Assembly (NCBI GenBank): GCA_051453625.1
Contig: JBOZIK010000001.1
Span: forward strand, 259,969,814 to 260,024,808
Source: Welwitschia mirabilis
Taxonomy: Eukaryota > Gnetophyta > Gnetopsida > Welwitschiales
DNA: 54,995 nt
Direction: 5' to 3'
The notes beneath the pieces are model-generated. The model had not been told where the DNA came from, searched no databases, and saw only the letters and a program-made list of their open reading frames with translations. Made by a program: the position numbers and the translations under genes. Shown here piece by piece: positions 1 through 11,570 of the stretch. Numbering within the stretch: position 1 is the first letter of the stretch; each line of letters begins with the position of its first letter.

Positions 1-59
1 ATTTTATTTTAACTTCTTATTCTTTTAATATTTTTTAACCTTCTTTTATAAGGATCATG

Positions 60-480
60 TTAGCACTATCCTTTATATTAGAAGAGGGGTACTCAATTTC
101 TTCCTTATTAAATATTTTTATTTGATATACAAATTCTTTTCAACTAATCTCTATTACTCCCTTCCTAGAATAAATAGTTTCATTGACTATTGCCATCCAT
201 GGTCTTCTAAGGATAAGAGGATGAATATTTTCTTTTGTCTTAGTAATAACTAAATCCACTAGATATCAAAATCTTTGTACTTCTATTAATGTTTTCTTCA
301 TTACACCCTCTGGTCTTACTAAAGAGTCATTTGCCACGTAATCTTATTCATTATATGAAGTTGATTATGGACTTCTAAGTTGTTTGAATGTATCATGGGA
401 AATTACATTAACAGTAGCCTCTAAATCCATCAAATCTTCTATTTTATAAGAACCTTTAATAACTATATCTACTACCAGTA
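60..480 (-). pseudogene. Ty3/gypsy aspartic protease remnant (left-edge element)
   Basis: On the minus strand this reads as the retrotransposon aspartic protease that would cut the Gag-Pol polyprotein. The active-site region reads LMDLEATVNVIS, with the catalytic Asp at 425-427 and the usual Gly of the D-x-G-A/S motif changed to Glu at 419-421. About 60 codons on, the C-terminal signature reads LILRRPWMAIVNETIYSRKG (165-225 region), which matches the family's conserved Leu-Gly-Arg-Pro segment with Gly changed to Arg. Stops interrupt the frame near 390 and 250. The zinc knuckle lies upstream on the same strand at 1209-1250, as expected for gag-pol order. Reverse transcriptase would lie left of base 1. 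Seen: the two motifs and their order. Inferred: an inactive Athila-like element. Confidence 0.65.
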
Positions 481-986
481 TTTTAGGGTTACTATACTTC
501 TTAATTAGATATTTTTAATAGAGCTTAAGTAGAGACCCAAGATATCTAAACTCTTTTAGTTGATTCTTTTACTAATTTTTTACCATTAATTTTCTCTTTC
601 TTTTTCTTAATTCCCTTTTTACTACATAATGTCTTTATTTGCTTTCAATACAAGGGAATATATTTAGAAGTTTTCTCCCCTTAAGATAAGGAAATTGAAG
701 TGGCTTTTAGAGCTCTATTAAGATATTCTACATCATTTTATCCTTTATTTAAAAATTTCCTTTTATCTTAAGTCTCATTGAATGTGATAAGGATTATCCA
801 TTCCTGCTTCTATTGAGCTATTATTAACCACTTTTTCATTTTCCCTAGTTTCTATTTCTTTTCTAGGAGGTAAATTAGAATGATGGCTTTTACGTCACCT
901 AGTTCTAACAACTTTACAACTAGATTCTCCTGGGTTTGATTGGGGTTGTATAGGTTTAAAAGGTTCTATAGGTTTCTTCCCATTAT

Positions 987-1750
987 CTAGTTATTAATTG
1001 TGACTAGATACTTCTTTTTGATTTCTTTAGTTCCTAAAATAATCATATTGTTATTATCTCTTAGACTACATAAATCTTTACATTGGAGCTTTTCCCCTCC
1101 TTTTCTAGTTTTATTAGGATAAGCCATCTTCTTAATTTGATGAGTATTTTTAGGATTATAATAAATTCTATTAATATCTAACCATTCCACAAAACTTATT
1201 ATTTGCAGACATTCTATAGGTTAATGATTTTTCTCATTACAATACTCACAAGTTTTGACTTCCTCTTTTTGTTTTAATATATNNNNNNNNNNNNNNNNNN
1301 NNNNNNNNNNNNNNNNNNNNNNNNNNNNNNNNNNNNNNNNNNNNNNNNNNNNNNNNNNNNNNNNNNNNNNNNNNNNNNNNNNCTCTTTTTGTTTTAATAT
1401 ATTAATCTCTCTAGTTAGAGCTTCTACTATTTTATTAATTTCTTATAGCATGCTTGCATACCTTTTTTCTATTTCTTTCTTAATCATAACTTCATTAATC
1501 TTCCTCTTTCCTTTCTTTTCATTTTGAATCCACCCCTGACTTATTTTGTATAATTTTTCTATATTAATTTAAATCTCTTAGGTGTTATCATTCCTAATGA
1601 TTCCCTTATACCGTATATCTAACTTTTTGAAGAGTAACTTCATAAACCTCTTAATAAAGCTTTCATTCATTCTCTAAGAGTTATGCAATGTTTAGAACAT
1701 CTCACTAGTAGAATGTAGTTCAAATTTCTTATGTGCTTTCTATTTAACAT
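987..1750 (-). pseudogene. Ty3/gypsy gag C-terminal part with CCHC zinc knuckle
   Basis: The minus strand reads as the nucleocapsid end of Gag, which binds the element's RNA. The zinc knuckle is at 1209-1250: CEYCNEKNH, a stop (taa at 1221-1223), then PIEC. The spacing is exactly CX2CX4HX4C and the stop falls between His and the last Cys. Before it comes a helical-looking stretch, INKIVEALTREINILKQKEE, ending near 1256. After it an open frame of 67 codons (1190 to 987) contains charged residues, consistent with a Gag-protease linker. Further upstream, 1383-1750 gives only scattered gag-like reading. A 100-N gap at 1283-1382 sits inside, flanked by an exact 20-bp duplication. The knuckle is clear; the exact gag limits are not. 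Confidence 0.7.
1263..1402. repeat. Exact 20-bp duplication flanking 100-N gap
   Basis: The same 20 bases occur at 1263-1282 and 1383-1402 with exactly 100 N between them. The simplest reading is two contig ends that overlap by 20 bases and were not merged, so the N run probably represents no real sequence. Confidence 0.85.
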
Positions 1751-2225
1751 TCAAAATTTAATCTCTTAGATATTCAATGATCCTAAAAGGTTGATATTTA
1801 CTTAAAAATGTTAACCTTAAAAAGTTTGAGGTTTTAAAAGCATAATTTCAAAACTTATAAAACTATAACTAGGAATCTACCTTTAACAAAAAATAATAAT
1901 ATATTAAGAAATCTAAGTTTGTTTCTAAGTAGTTAGCCTTGCAAAATGCAAATGAAGCATAGGTTCTTTATTTTTTTACCTTTAAAAGTGGAAATATTAA
2001 TATTTTTTATATTTCTTATCTTGTCAAAAGTTTTTAGGATTAAAGGATCTATAGATGTGTGAGATGTATAACAATCAATGCACAGAGGTGTAGAGTCAGC
2101 GACCTCTTATTCATCCTAATACAATACTTCTAGTTCTTGTAGTTTTTTGCTTCTTGTTTGTGCTTATATTAATAAGTTTATTTTATGTTATATCTCTTTT
2201 TTACTTCTCTTAAGTGTTTTCATAT
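1751..2225. other. No recognisable gene; probable 5' part of left-edge element
   Basis: AT-rich sequence between degenerate gag and the first duplicated block. On the minus strand 2185-2300 can be read as a short coherent stretch (LDEVNSDTVRTEIDSYDF), repeated almost unchanged in the second copy near 2950-3010, so it may be the start of gag or leader of the left-edge element. No family could be assigned. Confidence 0.3.
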
Positions 2226-3586
2226 CATTTATGAAGTCATAGGAATCAATCTCAGTTCTTACTGTATCACTGTTTACTTCATCCAGTTTATATTCTTGGG
2301 GTTTTGTACATATCATCCCTTCTCATCTCTTGAACTTCCTCAGCTATCTCTTCTTAAAAAGGACTTTACTATTTCTATTAAAAGGTTAGAAGTATCCTAT
2401 TTTTAGTACTAAAATGATAATCTTGCAATATAACTAGAAATGCTATAAACTAGCTAACTAATTTAAACAAAATACCTAAAAAATGACTATATTACTANNN
2501 NNNNNNNTACCATACATAGACTTTAATAATTACTAATTTTTATGTGGAGTTTAATTTTTTGACTTTTTTGAACTCAAATTAAGGCTCTTCTAATTCAATC
2601 AAAATATATACTTTATCAAAAATAATTATTTTTAGAAAAGTAGCATTCTGATAATTACTATACTAGGAACAACAATTATAAGAGGTGGGGAAATGAAAGT
2701 AAATATAGTAGAGAAAACATATTCAAAGTATGTGCACTACTTATTCCTAACTGCTATACTATCTTAATATCAACTCTAGCTAATATTAATATTAAGAGAA
2801 AGAAAATAATAGCATGTAACATTTTTAAACTACACACTCAACAATGTNNNNNNNNNNNNNNNNNNNNNNNNNNNNNNNNNNNNNNNNNNNNNNNNNNNNN
2901 NNNNNNNNNNNNNNNNNNNNNNNNNNNNNNNNNNNNNNNNNNNNNNNCGTCTATGAAGTCATAGGGATCAATCTCAGTTCTTACTGTATCATTATTTACT
3001 TCATCTAATTTATATTTTTAGGGTTCTGGACATATCATTCATTCTTATCTCTTAACCTTCCTCAATTATCTTTTCTTAAAAAGTCCTTTACTATTTCAAA
3101 TAAAAGGTTAGAAGTATCCTCGTTCTAGTACTAATATGATAAGCTTGCAATTTAACTATAAATGCTATAAAATAGCTAACTAATTTGAATAAAATACCTA
3201 AAAAATGATTATATTACCAAAGTACTAGAAAAACATAAAAACTAAATTACCATATTAGATTTTAATTGATACTAATTTTCATATGAAGTTTACTTTTTTG
3301 AATTTTTCGAAGTCAAATGAGTACTCTTCTAATTTAATCAAAATACATACTTTATTAAAAATAACTATTCCTAGAAAAATCGAATTTTGATAATTATTCT
3401 ACTATGAACAACAATTAAAAGAGGTGGGGAAATAAAAGTAAATATAGTAGAGAAAACATATCCAGATTATGTGCACTACTTATTCCAAACTGATACACTA
3501 TCTTAATATCAAATCTAGCTAAGGTTAATATTAAAAAAAATAAAATAATAGCATGTAACATGTTTAAAATACATACTCAACAATGT
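2226..3586. repeat. Tandem duplicated block around 100-N gap (about 0.62 + 0.64 kb)
   Basis: Copy 1 (2226-2847) ends at the gap 2848-2947 and copy 2 (2948-3586) starts right after it. They run in parallel from 'atgaagtcatag' to 'actcaacaatgt' with substitutions and small indels throughout, estimated by eye at 10-15 percent. Copy 1 has an extra 10-N gap at 2498-2507 where copy 2 has sequence. The structure suggests two versions of one locus placed in series. Confidence 0.85.
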
Positions 3587-4019
3587 AAGACTCTTTTAAA
3601 AATACAAAATCTTGCATTACTATCTATAAAATATAGTATTTAGTCACTTTATATATTCTTACAATGGGTATAGTAGCTAGGAAGTCACCTTGTAGTTTTT
3701 TTAATGTGGTCTTCTTTGCCTCAGATGTGCTTTCCATCTATTCCCCAAGTCTTCAAAAATATTCCCTTGTCTCCTCCATAATGCATATTTATAGGTACAG
3801 TCTTAGTGAGTTTCTTATCCCCTTTTTATACCACCTATCTACTTGTTACACTGATTCCCTTTTTATAGCAAGGCTCTATCATTCTTCTATCAAAATAATT
3901 GTCTTTCAATACAAACTTAGCTATATGTAACAACCATATAATATATTATAATAATATCATAACATATTACTAATAATTATCATTTCCTTCATTCATTTTG
4001 GTAAGAATAAATAATAAAA
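3587..4019. other. Unassigned AT-rich region with a short open frame
   Basis: A plus-strand frame of 88 codons is open at 3664-3930 but has T-rich composition and no recognisable motif. On the minus strand 3690-3830 also reads coherently (for example NIFEDLGNRWKAHL), which could be a leader or gag trace of the left-edge element. Neither is supported well enough to call. 'tgtaacaacc' at 3928-3937 resembles the TG start of plant LTRs but has no confirmed partner. Confidence 0.2.
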
Positions 4020-4480
4020 TGTACATCAATTTCTAAGTTATTAGTAAGTTTATTAGTTAAATAGTCTAAGTCTCTTCTATTTGATAAATATTAATTACAT
4101 TAATTCCTTACTTTCCATACTCATTTGATGGCTATAAAGGACCAAGTAACTTTTGAATTCACTAACTTTCATATGGTGAATGATATTACGTTACCATAGG
4201 TTTAGCTATTATTACTTAATTAGTTAAAGTATGTTTTAGAAAAGTGTAGGATATCATCAAAGAAGAATAGCTAATGAACAAGTTGGGCTAAACCTTGGAG
4301 CTTGCTTAATTTCAAATCTCTTTAAACAAAGTTTAAAACAACATTCTCAATTATCTCTCTTTTTTCATTCTTTTATTATAACTTTCCAAATAAATAATAT
4401 TCTATGTAATCCCTATTAAGATACTGTAATCATCACTATTGAAAAATGATACTACGTCCTCACCTAGTTTAAATATAGTT
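4020..4480 (+). repeat. Candidate 5' LTR segment (pair with 11.06-11.57 kb)
   Basis: This segment aligns by eye with 11060-11570 in the same orientation: a TATA-like start (ctataaagg at 4132-4140), 'caagtaactttt', 'aggatatcatcaaag', 'gctaaacctt', and 'ttttattataactt' all recur in order, at roughly three quarters identity. Direct repeats flanking gag, protease and a short pol are what LTRs of the intervening plus-strand element would look like. The ends (TG...CA) and target-site duplication could not be defined. The segments might instead be LTRs of the two neighbouring minus-strand elements. Confidence 0.45.
4132..4140 (+). promoter_or_regulatory. TATA-like box in candidate LTR
   Basis: The string ctataaagg is followed by 'accaagtaac'. 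Its position early in a repeated segment fits an LTR promoter. The matching copy at 11204-11212 is mutated (ctatgaaag), so at least one copy has lost it. No transcription evidence can be seen. Confidence 0.3.
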
Positions 4481-5639
4481 TATATAGTAAAACAAATAAG
4501 ATTTTTGGAATTATCACCAAGAATAATGACATGATAGCTGCTTTTAAAAAAATAAATTTTACTTTCTTATAAGTTTTTTAGTTAATTTTTATTTTTTAAT
4601 GTTTGACACTAGTTCTCTCTAGTGATAACCAAACTAATCCTTTTTTTTTAAGAGTTCATATTTCCACTTCTTTTCTTTCTAGTGGTTGATATTAGTTTTT
4701 TATAATTATACCTAAACTAGTTTGCTAAGTTTTTGTAGGTTACAACCATAAATGGAAAAAAAAGGTTAAAATATAACTCATCTAATTTGCATTACTTTCT
4801 TTATTTTTTTCATTTTTAATTTATTTTTTATTTTTTNNNNNNNNNNNNNNNATTAAAAATCTTTACTATTTAATTTTTGTAAGATTGGTTTCATGTGTGT
4901 TTTCATTTTTGTTTTTTGTTATGTCTTTCTATGATTCTATTATGTTAAATGTTTCATAGGATTTCTATGAATGCCTCTAATTTTTCTAAAATCATAATTC
5001 ACATCTTGATGAGTGTCACTACCTACCCTCACTGGTGCTAGTAGCTTTTCTACATAGAAAATTCTAAAACCTTTTTCAAGTCCTTTATCAAAACTAATAA
5101 AAACTTTTATCATTTAAAATATATTAAAACCTTATTAGAATCTATCTAAAACCATCTAAGCCTTGCATGCCTCAAATTCAAGATGACTTGAATACATTAA
5201 TTAGACATTACATTAATATTAACCTTAGTTTTTGATGAAGAATAGAGAAACCCAAAGAAAAACCAATACCAGAATAATCCTCAAAGAGAACAAGACTTCT
5301 CATCCTAGTAATAAAATTCAAATGTTCAATCTAGTTTATGATTTTTATTATTAAATCAAGAATCAATTGATTAATCAAATGCCCTTTAGCTTAGCCAAGA
5401 AAGAGTCAAAGTCCAAGCTAATGTAGTTAATAATTCCCATAAATAAAATCTTCATGATTACCTTTAATATTAATACTTATGAATCCCATCCTACATAGGA
5501 CAATTTCCCATAAACTAAAGATTGAAATTCAAGTCATCTATTATCTAGATTTCATCATGTTTGCATGGCTTGAAATTAGAGGACTTAGACTTACGCCTTA
5601 AAGAAATTGAATGTGTTTTCTAAACTATAAATTCATATC

Positions 5640-6090
5640 TAAATAAATATGACATAATTATGTCACTTAATTTTCATTTTTCTTAAAGAAAAAGGCTAAA
5701 CCATGACTCTACACCCTCAACTCCTTATTCATTATTGCTTGATCTAAGGAATTTATATCAAAATTCTTCCCAAATCATTAAAAAATGCCTTGAGAAGAGG
5801 GATAATAAACAATTAAGAAAAGAATCTTAAGACCTTTTCCTAAGTCTTAAAAATATTTAGCAAATTATTACAAAAATTCCCATGGCATGAATTTGAGCTA
5901 GGAATACAAATTAGTTTGTTTTTTAATGGGTTCTCCACTAATAATAGACAACTNNNNNNNNNNATGAGTAGGTATATTTTCTTTAGTATGCCAGTAGATG
6001 AAGTTTAGGACTACTATAAAAGTATACTTAAGGGCTCCAAAAATTAGAAGAAGCCTAGTAAACCATCTTGTTCCTATCATCCTATTAGGC
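5640..6090 (+). pseudogene. Athila-like gag remnant (4-11.6 kb element)
   Basis: The plus strand reads as the core of a Ty3/gypsy Gag (capsid). In order: FSFFLKKKAKP near 5674-5706, LYTLNSLF, FISKFFPNH near 5750-5776, a damaged stretch, and after a 10-N gap (5954-5963) MPVDEV-stop-DYYKSILKGSKN (5988-6043). The same blocks occur in the other two copies: FSLKEELKS, FINKFFFSYKT and a NEAW block at 46.99-47.5 kb, and FISKFFPRYKT with EVWDYLDSIA at 37.8-37.5 kb. At the homologous position this copy has a stop (tag, 6006-6008) where the others keep Trp (tgg). Several other stops and shifts are present. The match to sister copies makes the call firmer than this copy alone would allow. Confidence 0.6.
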
Positions 6091-6099
6091 CTATTACTA

Positions 6100-6890
6100 T
6101 ATTCAAACTTTTGAAGTCATCCACCTCACCTATACCCTTACTTCCCAAGCCTGAATGCTTAATTTTCCATACATACATGCATGAAATAGTTAAATGTTCA
6201 TTTATTTCTTTATTCTATAATACATTAAATGAATAAGTTAATGAGATAAAAAAATCAGTGGAAAAACCAAAAGACTAATCCTTATTTTAATAACTATAAC
6301 CTTGGGTAGAGAAGTCATCCTAACTTTTCTTGGAAATAGGATAATTCATATAGTAAAAATTAGAATAATTAATTAAGAAATCCATTTCGTTCATCATTCT
6401 ATAATCTCTTTGCTTCTAATTATCAAAAACCATCTTCATTCATTCCTTTAGAGGAATCAATAAAAAAATTTTATGCAAACACATACCCAACTCAATCATG
6501 ATCATGAATAAAATTTGAAGTAACTTTTCTTCTTATTAAATAAACTTAAACAAACCACTTAAACCATTACTTGAGTTATCTAATAACTAATATGCTCAAA
6601 ACTAAATTCTATCTATTTTAAACTAAAGTAAACTAATAAATCTCCTTATGAATTCATAGCTAAATCAAAAAAGAAATAGGTTTATAAAAAAATGGACAAG
6701 ACATATTAAAAAAAACTATATCTATTGACATATGAAGTTGCAAATAAATAAATTAAGGCATAAATTCAAGTTACTCTAAAGGTGGAGAGAAAAGAAAGGT
6801 AAATGAAACAAAGTTATCTATAACTTCTTACAAATAATCTTTACCCTTCTTACAAGCATTGAATAAGAAAATAGTAAAGAATTTTGAAAA
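6100..6890 (+). other. Gag-protease spacer, no motif recognised
   Basis: Between the gag block and the pre-protease block. In gag-pol order a zinc knuckle would be expected here, but none with CX2CX4HX4C spacing was found. The two reported 60-codon-scale frames on the minus strand look like chance frames. Confidence 0.3.
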
Positions 6891-6899
6891 ACCTCTATT

Positions 6900-7720
6900 T
6901 ACTTAATAAGATCATTTATGTTTTTTTCCAATGATTTAGGGAGGAAAAATATAGAAAAAATAGAGGTGGAGGCCTTAAAAATTTTTAAGTAAATCAAAAT
7001 CAACATGACTCTTATGGAAGCAATTAAAAGAGTGTTGTCATATGTAAAATTCCTTAAGTATATGTGCATAGTAAAGAGATGCATGATNNNNNNNNNNNNN
7101 NNNNNNNNNNNNNNNNNNNNNNNNNNNNNNNNNNNNNNNNNNNNNNNNNNNNNNNNNNNNNNNNNNNNNNNNNNNNNNNNNNNNNNNAGAGATGCATGAT
7201 TGTGAAAAGTAATGCCTTGTTAGACTAATAAATTAACACGATTATTTAAAACTATTTCTATCCAAATAAAATAATCTTAGTTTCCTAATGATAGCTATTA
7301 TAACTAGAGATAAAAACATTAAATAAAGCATTATTGGACATTGGAGTGAGTGTTAATGTCTTTCTACATATGTGTACAATGAAATTAACTTAAGCAATTT
7401 TAAGAGAACTAAAATTCAATTGCAATTAACTAATGATTTTATAAAGTCATCATTAGAAATAGTTAAAGGTATAATAGTTAAGTAGATAATTATTATTTCC
7501 TAATGGACTACATAACTTTAGAAATAAAAGTAATAAAACATAATTTAATGTTAATCATTTTATGAAGGCCTTTTCTCATAATGTCCAACACTCTTATTAA
7601 TTTTAGGAATGACCAAATGAAAAGACATTTTGAATAAAAGACTATAGACTTAAATGTTTTCAATATGATGAAATTACCAAGCTACCTTAAAGAGGCTAAT
7701 TTTATTAACAAAATTTACAA
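6900..7720 (+). pseudogene. Athila-like pre-protease and aspartic protease remnant
   Basis: The plus strand contains a linker reading EVEALKIFK, a stop, then IKINMTLMEAIKRVLSY and VKFLKY (6960-7065), the block that precedes protease in this superfamily. The active site follows at 7325-7360, KALLDIGVSVNVF, with the catalytic Asp at 7337-7339; Leu and Ala of the usual D-L-G-A-S are changed. The C-terminal signature, RPFLIMSNTLINFRND, lies near 7566-7613, followed by NVFNMMKLPSY (about 7650-7680). The enzyme would process Gag-Pol, but several stops between 7380 and 7550 make it inactive. Homologous proteases lie at 48.9-49.4 kb (plus), 36.0-36.4 kb (minus), 16.05-16.42 kb (minus) and 60-480 (minus). 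A 100-N gap at 7088-7187 has an exact 13-bp duplication on both sides. Confidence 0.75.
7075..7200. repeat. Exact 13-bp duplication flanking 100-N gap
   Basis: agagatgcatgat occurs at 7075-7087 and 7188-7200 with 100 N between. If collapsed, the pre-protease frame would continue into the region before the protease active site. This is probably an unmerged contig overlap. Confidence 0.8.
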
Positions 7721-8346
7721 TTTTAAATGTTCTTCTCACATGCTAAATGTTTCTCTCTTCAAATTTAAATTAAACATTAATCATGAAAATAGCTCATTTA
7801 ATGGTTTAAAAGTACTTCATAGGATTGTAAAACACATTTCTTCAAATTCAATTAAACCTCCTTTAAGGAATATGTTTTACACTATCTCTTATACAAGCAT
7901 AGAAAAGCCATAAAATGTACCCATTAGACATTGAATATTTAGACTCTACTATTTAAATCCTCCATGTTTTATTTGAATTTTTAGACTTGTGCATAGATTC
8001 TTTCCTTAAAAATGTCCTCCATCCTATGCCATTACTTGACTTTCATCTTTCTAACTTTAAACTTTATAGTTACAAGGCTTTTGAGTCTTATGAAACTCTT
8101 AAAATAAGTTATTTCATTAGAAGTCAAGTTTTTCCCAAGGATGTTTCTCCCATGAAAATACTAAGGCATTGTTACTTATTGTGATGTTCCCTTAAGCTTT
8201 TTAACATACTAAATCTATTTTCAAACCATCTCATAAAGCCTCTAAATTATCATGGCCATTCATATATGAATCTATATGACTCATAAACTTGGGTTAATGA
8301 CCTTTAATAAAAATCCATAATAAGTAATCTAATTATTACTTAAGTA
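7721..8346 (+). pseudogene. Short pol remnant with conserved unassigned segment
   Basis: Downstream of the protease, frames of 82 codons (7665-7913) and 65 codons (7987-8184) are open but carry no reverse-transcriptase, RNase H or integrase-core motif that I can see. At 8216-8312 a segment reads PSHKASKLSWPFIYESI, a stop, LINLG, two stops, then PLI. It aligns with 35441-35563 (minus) and with the better preserved 49949-50140 (plus, EFMRLNDPNEWPL). The segment is therefore a shared part of three copies. Its identity is unknown to me. Confidence 0.45.
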
Positions 8347-8560
8347 ATGATTACAGCTATGTATAGATATGAGTTTTTAAGAAAAGTTATGCTTATTTTG
8401 AGTTCCATCATAAAGTCACATTTACTTAAGGTCTTTAATTTTGGTAAATCATGGCTAAAAAGGGTGGGGTCTATCTTTGTATTATGTCACTTACATCTAC
8501 ATATTTTGATGGAAATAAGATTTTTTTTTAAGTCTAATAAGCTAATGAGCCCTCTTATAT
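8347..8560 (+). pseudogene. Possible integrase C-terminal remnant
   Basis: Within an open frame of 108 codons (8347-8673) the stretch LKVFNFGKSWLKRVGSIFVL (around 8422-8484) has the Lys-x-Phe, Gly-Lys, and Gly-x-Phe spacing of the C-terminal end of Ty3/gypsy integrases of this superfamily, which bind DNA next to the catalytic core. The sister copy at 50235-50300 has LKLFNMIKS, a stop, then GKKVIFIL; the minus copy near 35135-35235 has FWKI, a stop, then LEKV. The match is weak. A purine-rich run (aaaaagggtgggg, 8456-8468) lies inside and could instead be a polypurine tract. Confidence 0.4.
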
Positions 8561-9674
8561 GCATAAAAAATGAATATGAAAAGAAAAATGAAAAGAAAAA
8601 TAATATCTCCTTTTCAAATATACATCTTATAAGTTACCTAATTGGCTTTATTCATCTACATCAAGGCTATTAACCCTTGCTAGAAGCATAGTTTTAATGA
8701 TTTAATTATGACATAATCAACTACATAGAGGCTATAATTATTCACTAATAATGCAACATTGATTTATTAGTAAAATGACATACTTAATTATATTAAATGT
8801 TCTAATATTGGATGCTCATAGTAATTTAAAGACTTAAAACTAAGAACATATATATAAGCAAAATAGAAACATAAATAAAGATAAATGTGGGAACTAAAGT
8901 CCTTTTAAGTCTTTTTCTCTTTAACTTTCATAATTAGGATTTGAAGTGTTTTCTTGAATACTTATAAGTTACTTTTTCAACATTATTCTTAATTGATATC
9001 GATATCCACCAAAAATTACAAAAAAATAATAAAGGACATTAACTNNNNNNNNNNNNNNNNNNNNNNNNNNNNNNNNNNNNNNNNNNNNNNNNNNNNNNNN
9101 NNNNNNNNNNNNNNNNNNNNNNNNNNNNNNNNNNNNNNNNNNNNAATATTTTTTTAAAGGCTAATAAGCTAATGACCCCTCTTATATGCATAAAAAATAA
9201 ATATGAAAAGAAGAACAAAAATAAAAATATTATCTCTTTTTTAAATGTAAATCTTAGTAAGTCACTTAATTGGGTTTATTTATCTACATTAGGACTTTGA
9301 ACCCTTGATAGAAACATAGCTTTAATGATTTAACTATGACATAATCAACTACATCTAGGCTATAAATATTCATTAATAATGCAACATTGATTTATTTGTA
9401 GAATGATATAATTAACTCTATTAAAATAAAATGTCATAATATTGGATCTCATAGTAATTCAAAGACTTAAAACTAAGAATATATATACTAGTAAAGCAAA
9501 AAAGTAAAGAAAAAATGTGAAAATTAAAGGCCTTTTGATTTTTTTCCTCTTTATATTTCATAATTAGGATTTGAAATGATTTACTAAACATTTATAAATT
9601 GCTTTTTTAATACTATTCTTATTTGATATCAATATCCACCAAAAATTACAAAAACATAATAAAGGCCATTAACT
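8513..9674. repeat. Tandem duplicated block around 100-N gap (about 0.53 kb twice)
   Basis: Copy 1 is 8513-9044, gap 9045-9144, copy 2 is 9145-9674. Both begin with a T-run then 'taataagctaatga' and end with 'aaaggacattaact' or 'aaaggccattaact'. They differ by scattered substitutions and small indels. The same family segment recurs at 50340-50671 (plus) and inverted at 34465-34637. Confidence 0.85.
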
Positions 9675-11059
9675 CAATCAAGTTGTCTTATTTATTTATT
9701 GGTTACATGATTGAGTTCATTGCAACATTTCTAATTTTCATCTCCCTCATCCATTCCACTTCACCCCCATTTCCTTAGAAATAATCTCATAAGTTATAGA
9801 CTTCTTTTATGAATTGACTTTTCACTAAGAATTTTTAGGGGAAAAAACAAAATGGTCATCTCACATTACATAGTTTTCCCTTGTTATAGCTTAGTTACAT
9901 CACTTTAAATCTTTTTATTTTAATAATAATACTTGTTAAAACTTTTCTAAGGCTATGTTCTTAGAAGCACTAATAGTTTCTATCATGAACTTTAATGATA
10001 GATTTTAGTTTTAATTAGGGGGTATGACATCCAATCATCACTTTATTTTTCATAAAATTTTAAATTTTGATGCCTTTATTTCAAAAAATCTATTACACAT
10101 TTTTCAAGGATATATCATTTTTCATACTTGAGTGTTTTTCCTTAGAAAGTTTTCTCATTTTAGTCATTTTATTATTAACATTTTTGCTAAGATTCTAATA
10201 AAAGTCTTATTAGGGAATGTGCTCGAGGTAAAAATTTTGATTAAGTTATTTAACTAAATTATCTTAAATTAAAGATATTAATGTAATCAATTTATCATGA
10301 AAATATGTCTTTTATTACTTTTCTATTACTAATCATGAACGTATCATCTCCTCATGACTTTTTCAGGATAATTATCTCACTTTGAGGGACATGCCTAAAA
10401 ATGATGAACATATAGCTTAAAATGTTGATTCCACCATCTCGGTTAACCTATGCTACTAGTTCATTCAAGTAGAATACTTCAAAACTCACGTTCCTCACTT
10501 GTTATGTAAAATTTATTCAAATGTAGTTATGGGCTTAATTAGATTTCACATTAAAAATAAGTATCATCTTTAATCACATTTGGTAGTAATAATAATAACA
10601 CATAGTAATGACATGTGGTAGTATTTAAGTAGGATAATAGTGGAGACACATGTTAATAATAGTGTTTGGAAAAAGTAAAAGCATCAAAAAGCCAATTATT
10701 AAACTCATCATTATTATTTCTACTTAATGAAAAATCATAAAGGATTCCTCTAATGTAACATGCTATATTTTATAGCTACTCATCTAATCCTATAAGCCAA
10801 AGGCATATAATCACACTGCACTTCATGCTTGTCTATAAAAGGTCCTTGAGTCCTCATTTACAAATCCTTCATTTTAATGAAGTAATAGAATTCTTGGATA
10901 ATTAATTTAACATGGACTTCTAAGTACTTTATTTAGGAAGTAAGCTTATTACAAGAATAGCTTAAGAATTCCTTTCCATCTTTCCTATTCTTCCTTTGAT
11001 GTGATGTATCTCTCTTGATTTAATATAAAGGAGATGTTCATTATGGTTTCAAGTCATAA
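9675..11059 (+). other. 3' non-coding part of the 4-11.6 kb element
   Basis: No coding motif. Two purine-rich runs, aggggaaaaaacaaaa (about 9837-9852) and ttagggggtatgaca (about 10016-10030), are candidates for the polypurine tract that primes plus-strand DNA synthesis, but neither is next to a proven LTR start. A TATA-like ctataaaagg lies at 10833-10842. Part of the stretch (9700-9800) resembles 51640-51760 downstream of the sister copy. Confidence 0.3.
10833..10842 (+). promoter_or_regulatory. TATA-like box
   Basis: ctataaaagg followed by 'tccttgagtcctcattt'. This is a good plant TATA match upstream of the candidate 3' LTR segment and may be part of its U3 region. No partner box was found upstream of 4020, so its role is uncertain. 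Confidence 0.3.
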
Positions 11060-11570
11060 ATAGCTTCATACTTTTAATGCTTATTGAAAACATTATTAAG
11101 TTATTTTATCATATAAGTGAGTTCCTTATTTAATTGATCTGAGTCTTTTGTATTTTATGGATATTAAGTATATTAAGTTCTTATGTTTCATGATTATTCT
11201 AAAGCTATGAAAGATCAAGTAACTTTTAAATTTACCAAATCTCATATGAAGAATAATATTATGTCATCATAACCTAATCCAATATTACTTAATAATTTAC
11301 AGTATGTCTCAGTAAAGTATAGGATATCATCAAAGTGAAAAATAGCTAGTGGACAAGTTGAGCTAAACCTTAGAGATTTCTTACTTTTTCATCTCTTCAA
11401 ATGAATTTTCAAATAAAATTTTTAAATCTTTTTCTATTTTTCTTTATTTTATTATAACTTGTAAGAGAATCAAGATTCTATACAATTCTTATTAAGAGAC
11501 CAAATTATTCCTTTACAAGAAAGATATTAGATCCTTATGTAGTCTAAATCCAGTACTATACTCAAATAAA
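11060..11570 (+). repeat. Candidate 3' LTR segment
   Basis: Aligns in order with 4020-4480 (see that entry). The two segments differ at roughly one base in four by eye, which for LTRs would mean an old insertion. Its right end runs into the duplicated block 11548-12270. Confidence 0.45.

Noticed and set aside
3664-3930. Open frame of 88 codons
   Set aside because: No motif, T-rich composition, and no homologous frame elsewhere in the window.
8347-8673. 108-codon frame as an intact gene
   Set aside because: The ATG is internal to a decayed pol and the second copy of the 3' block breaks the frame; only a weak integrase-like stretch is supported.
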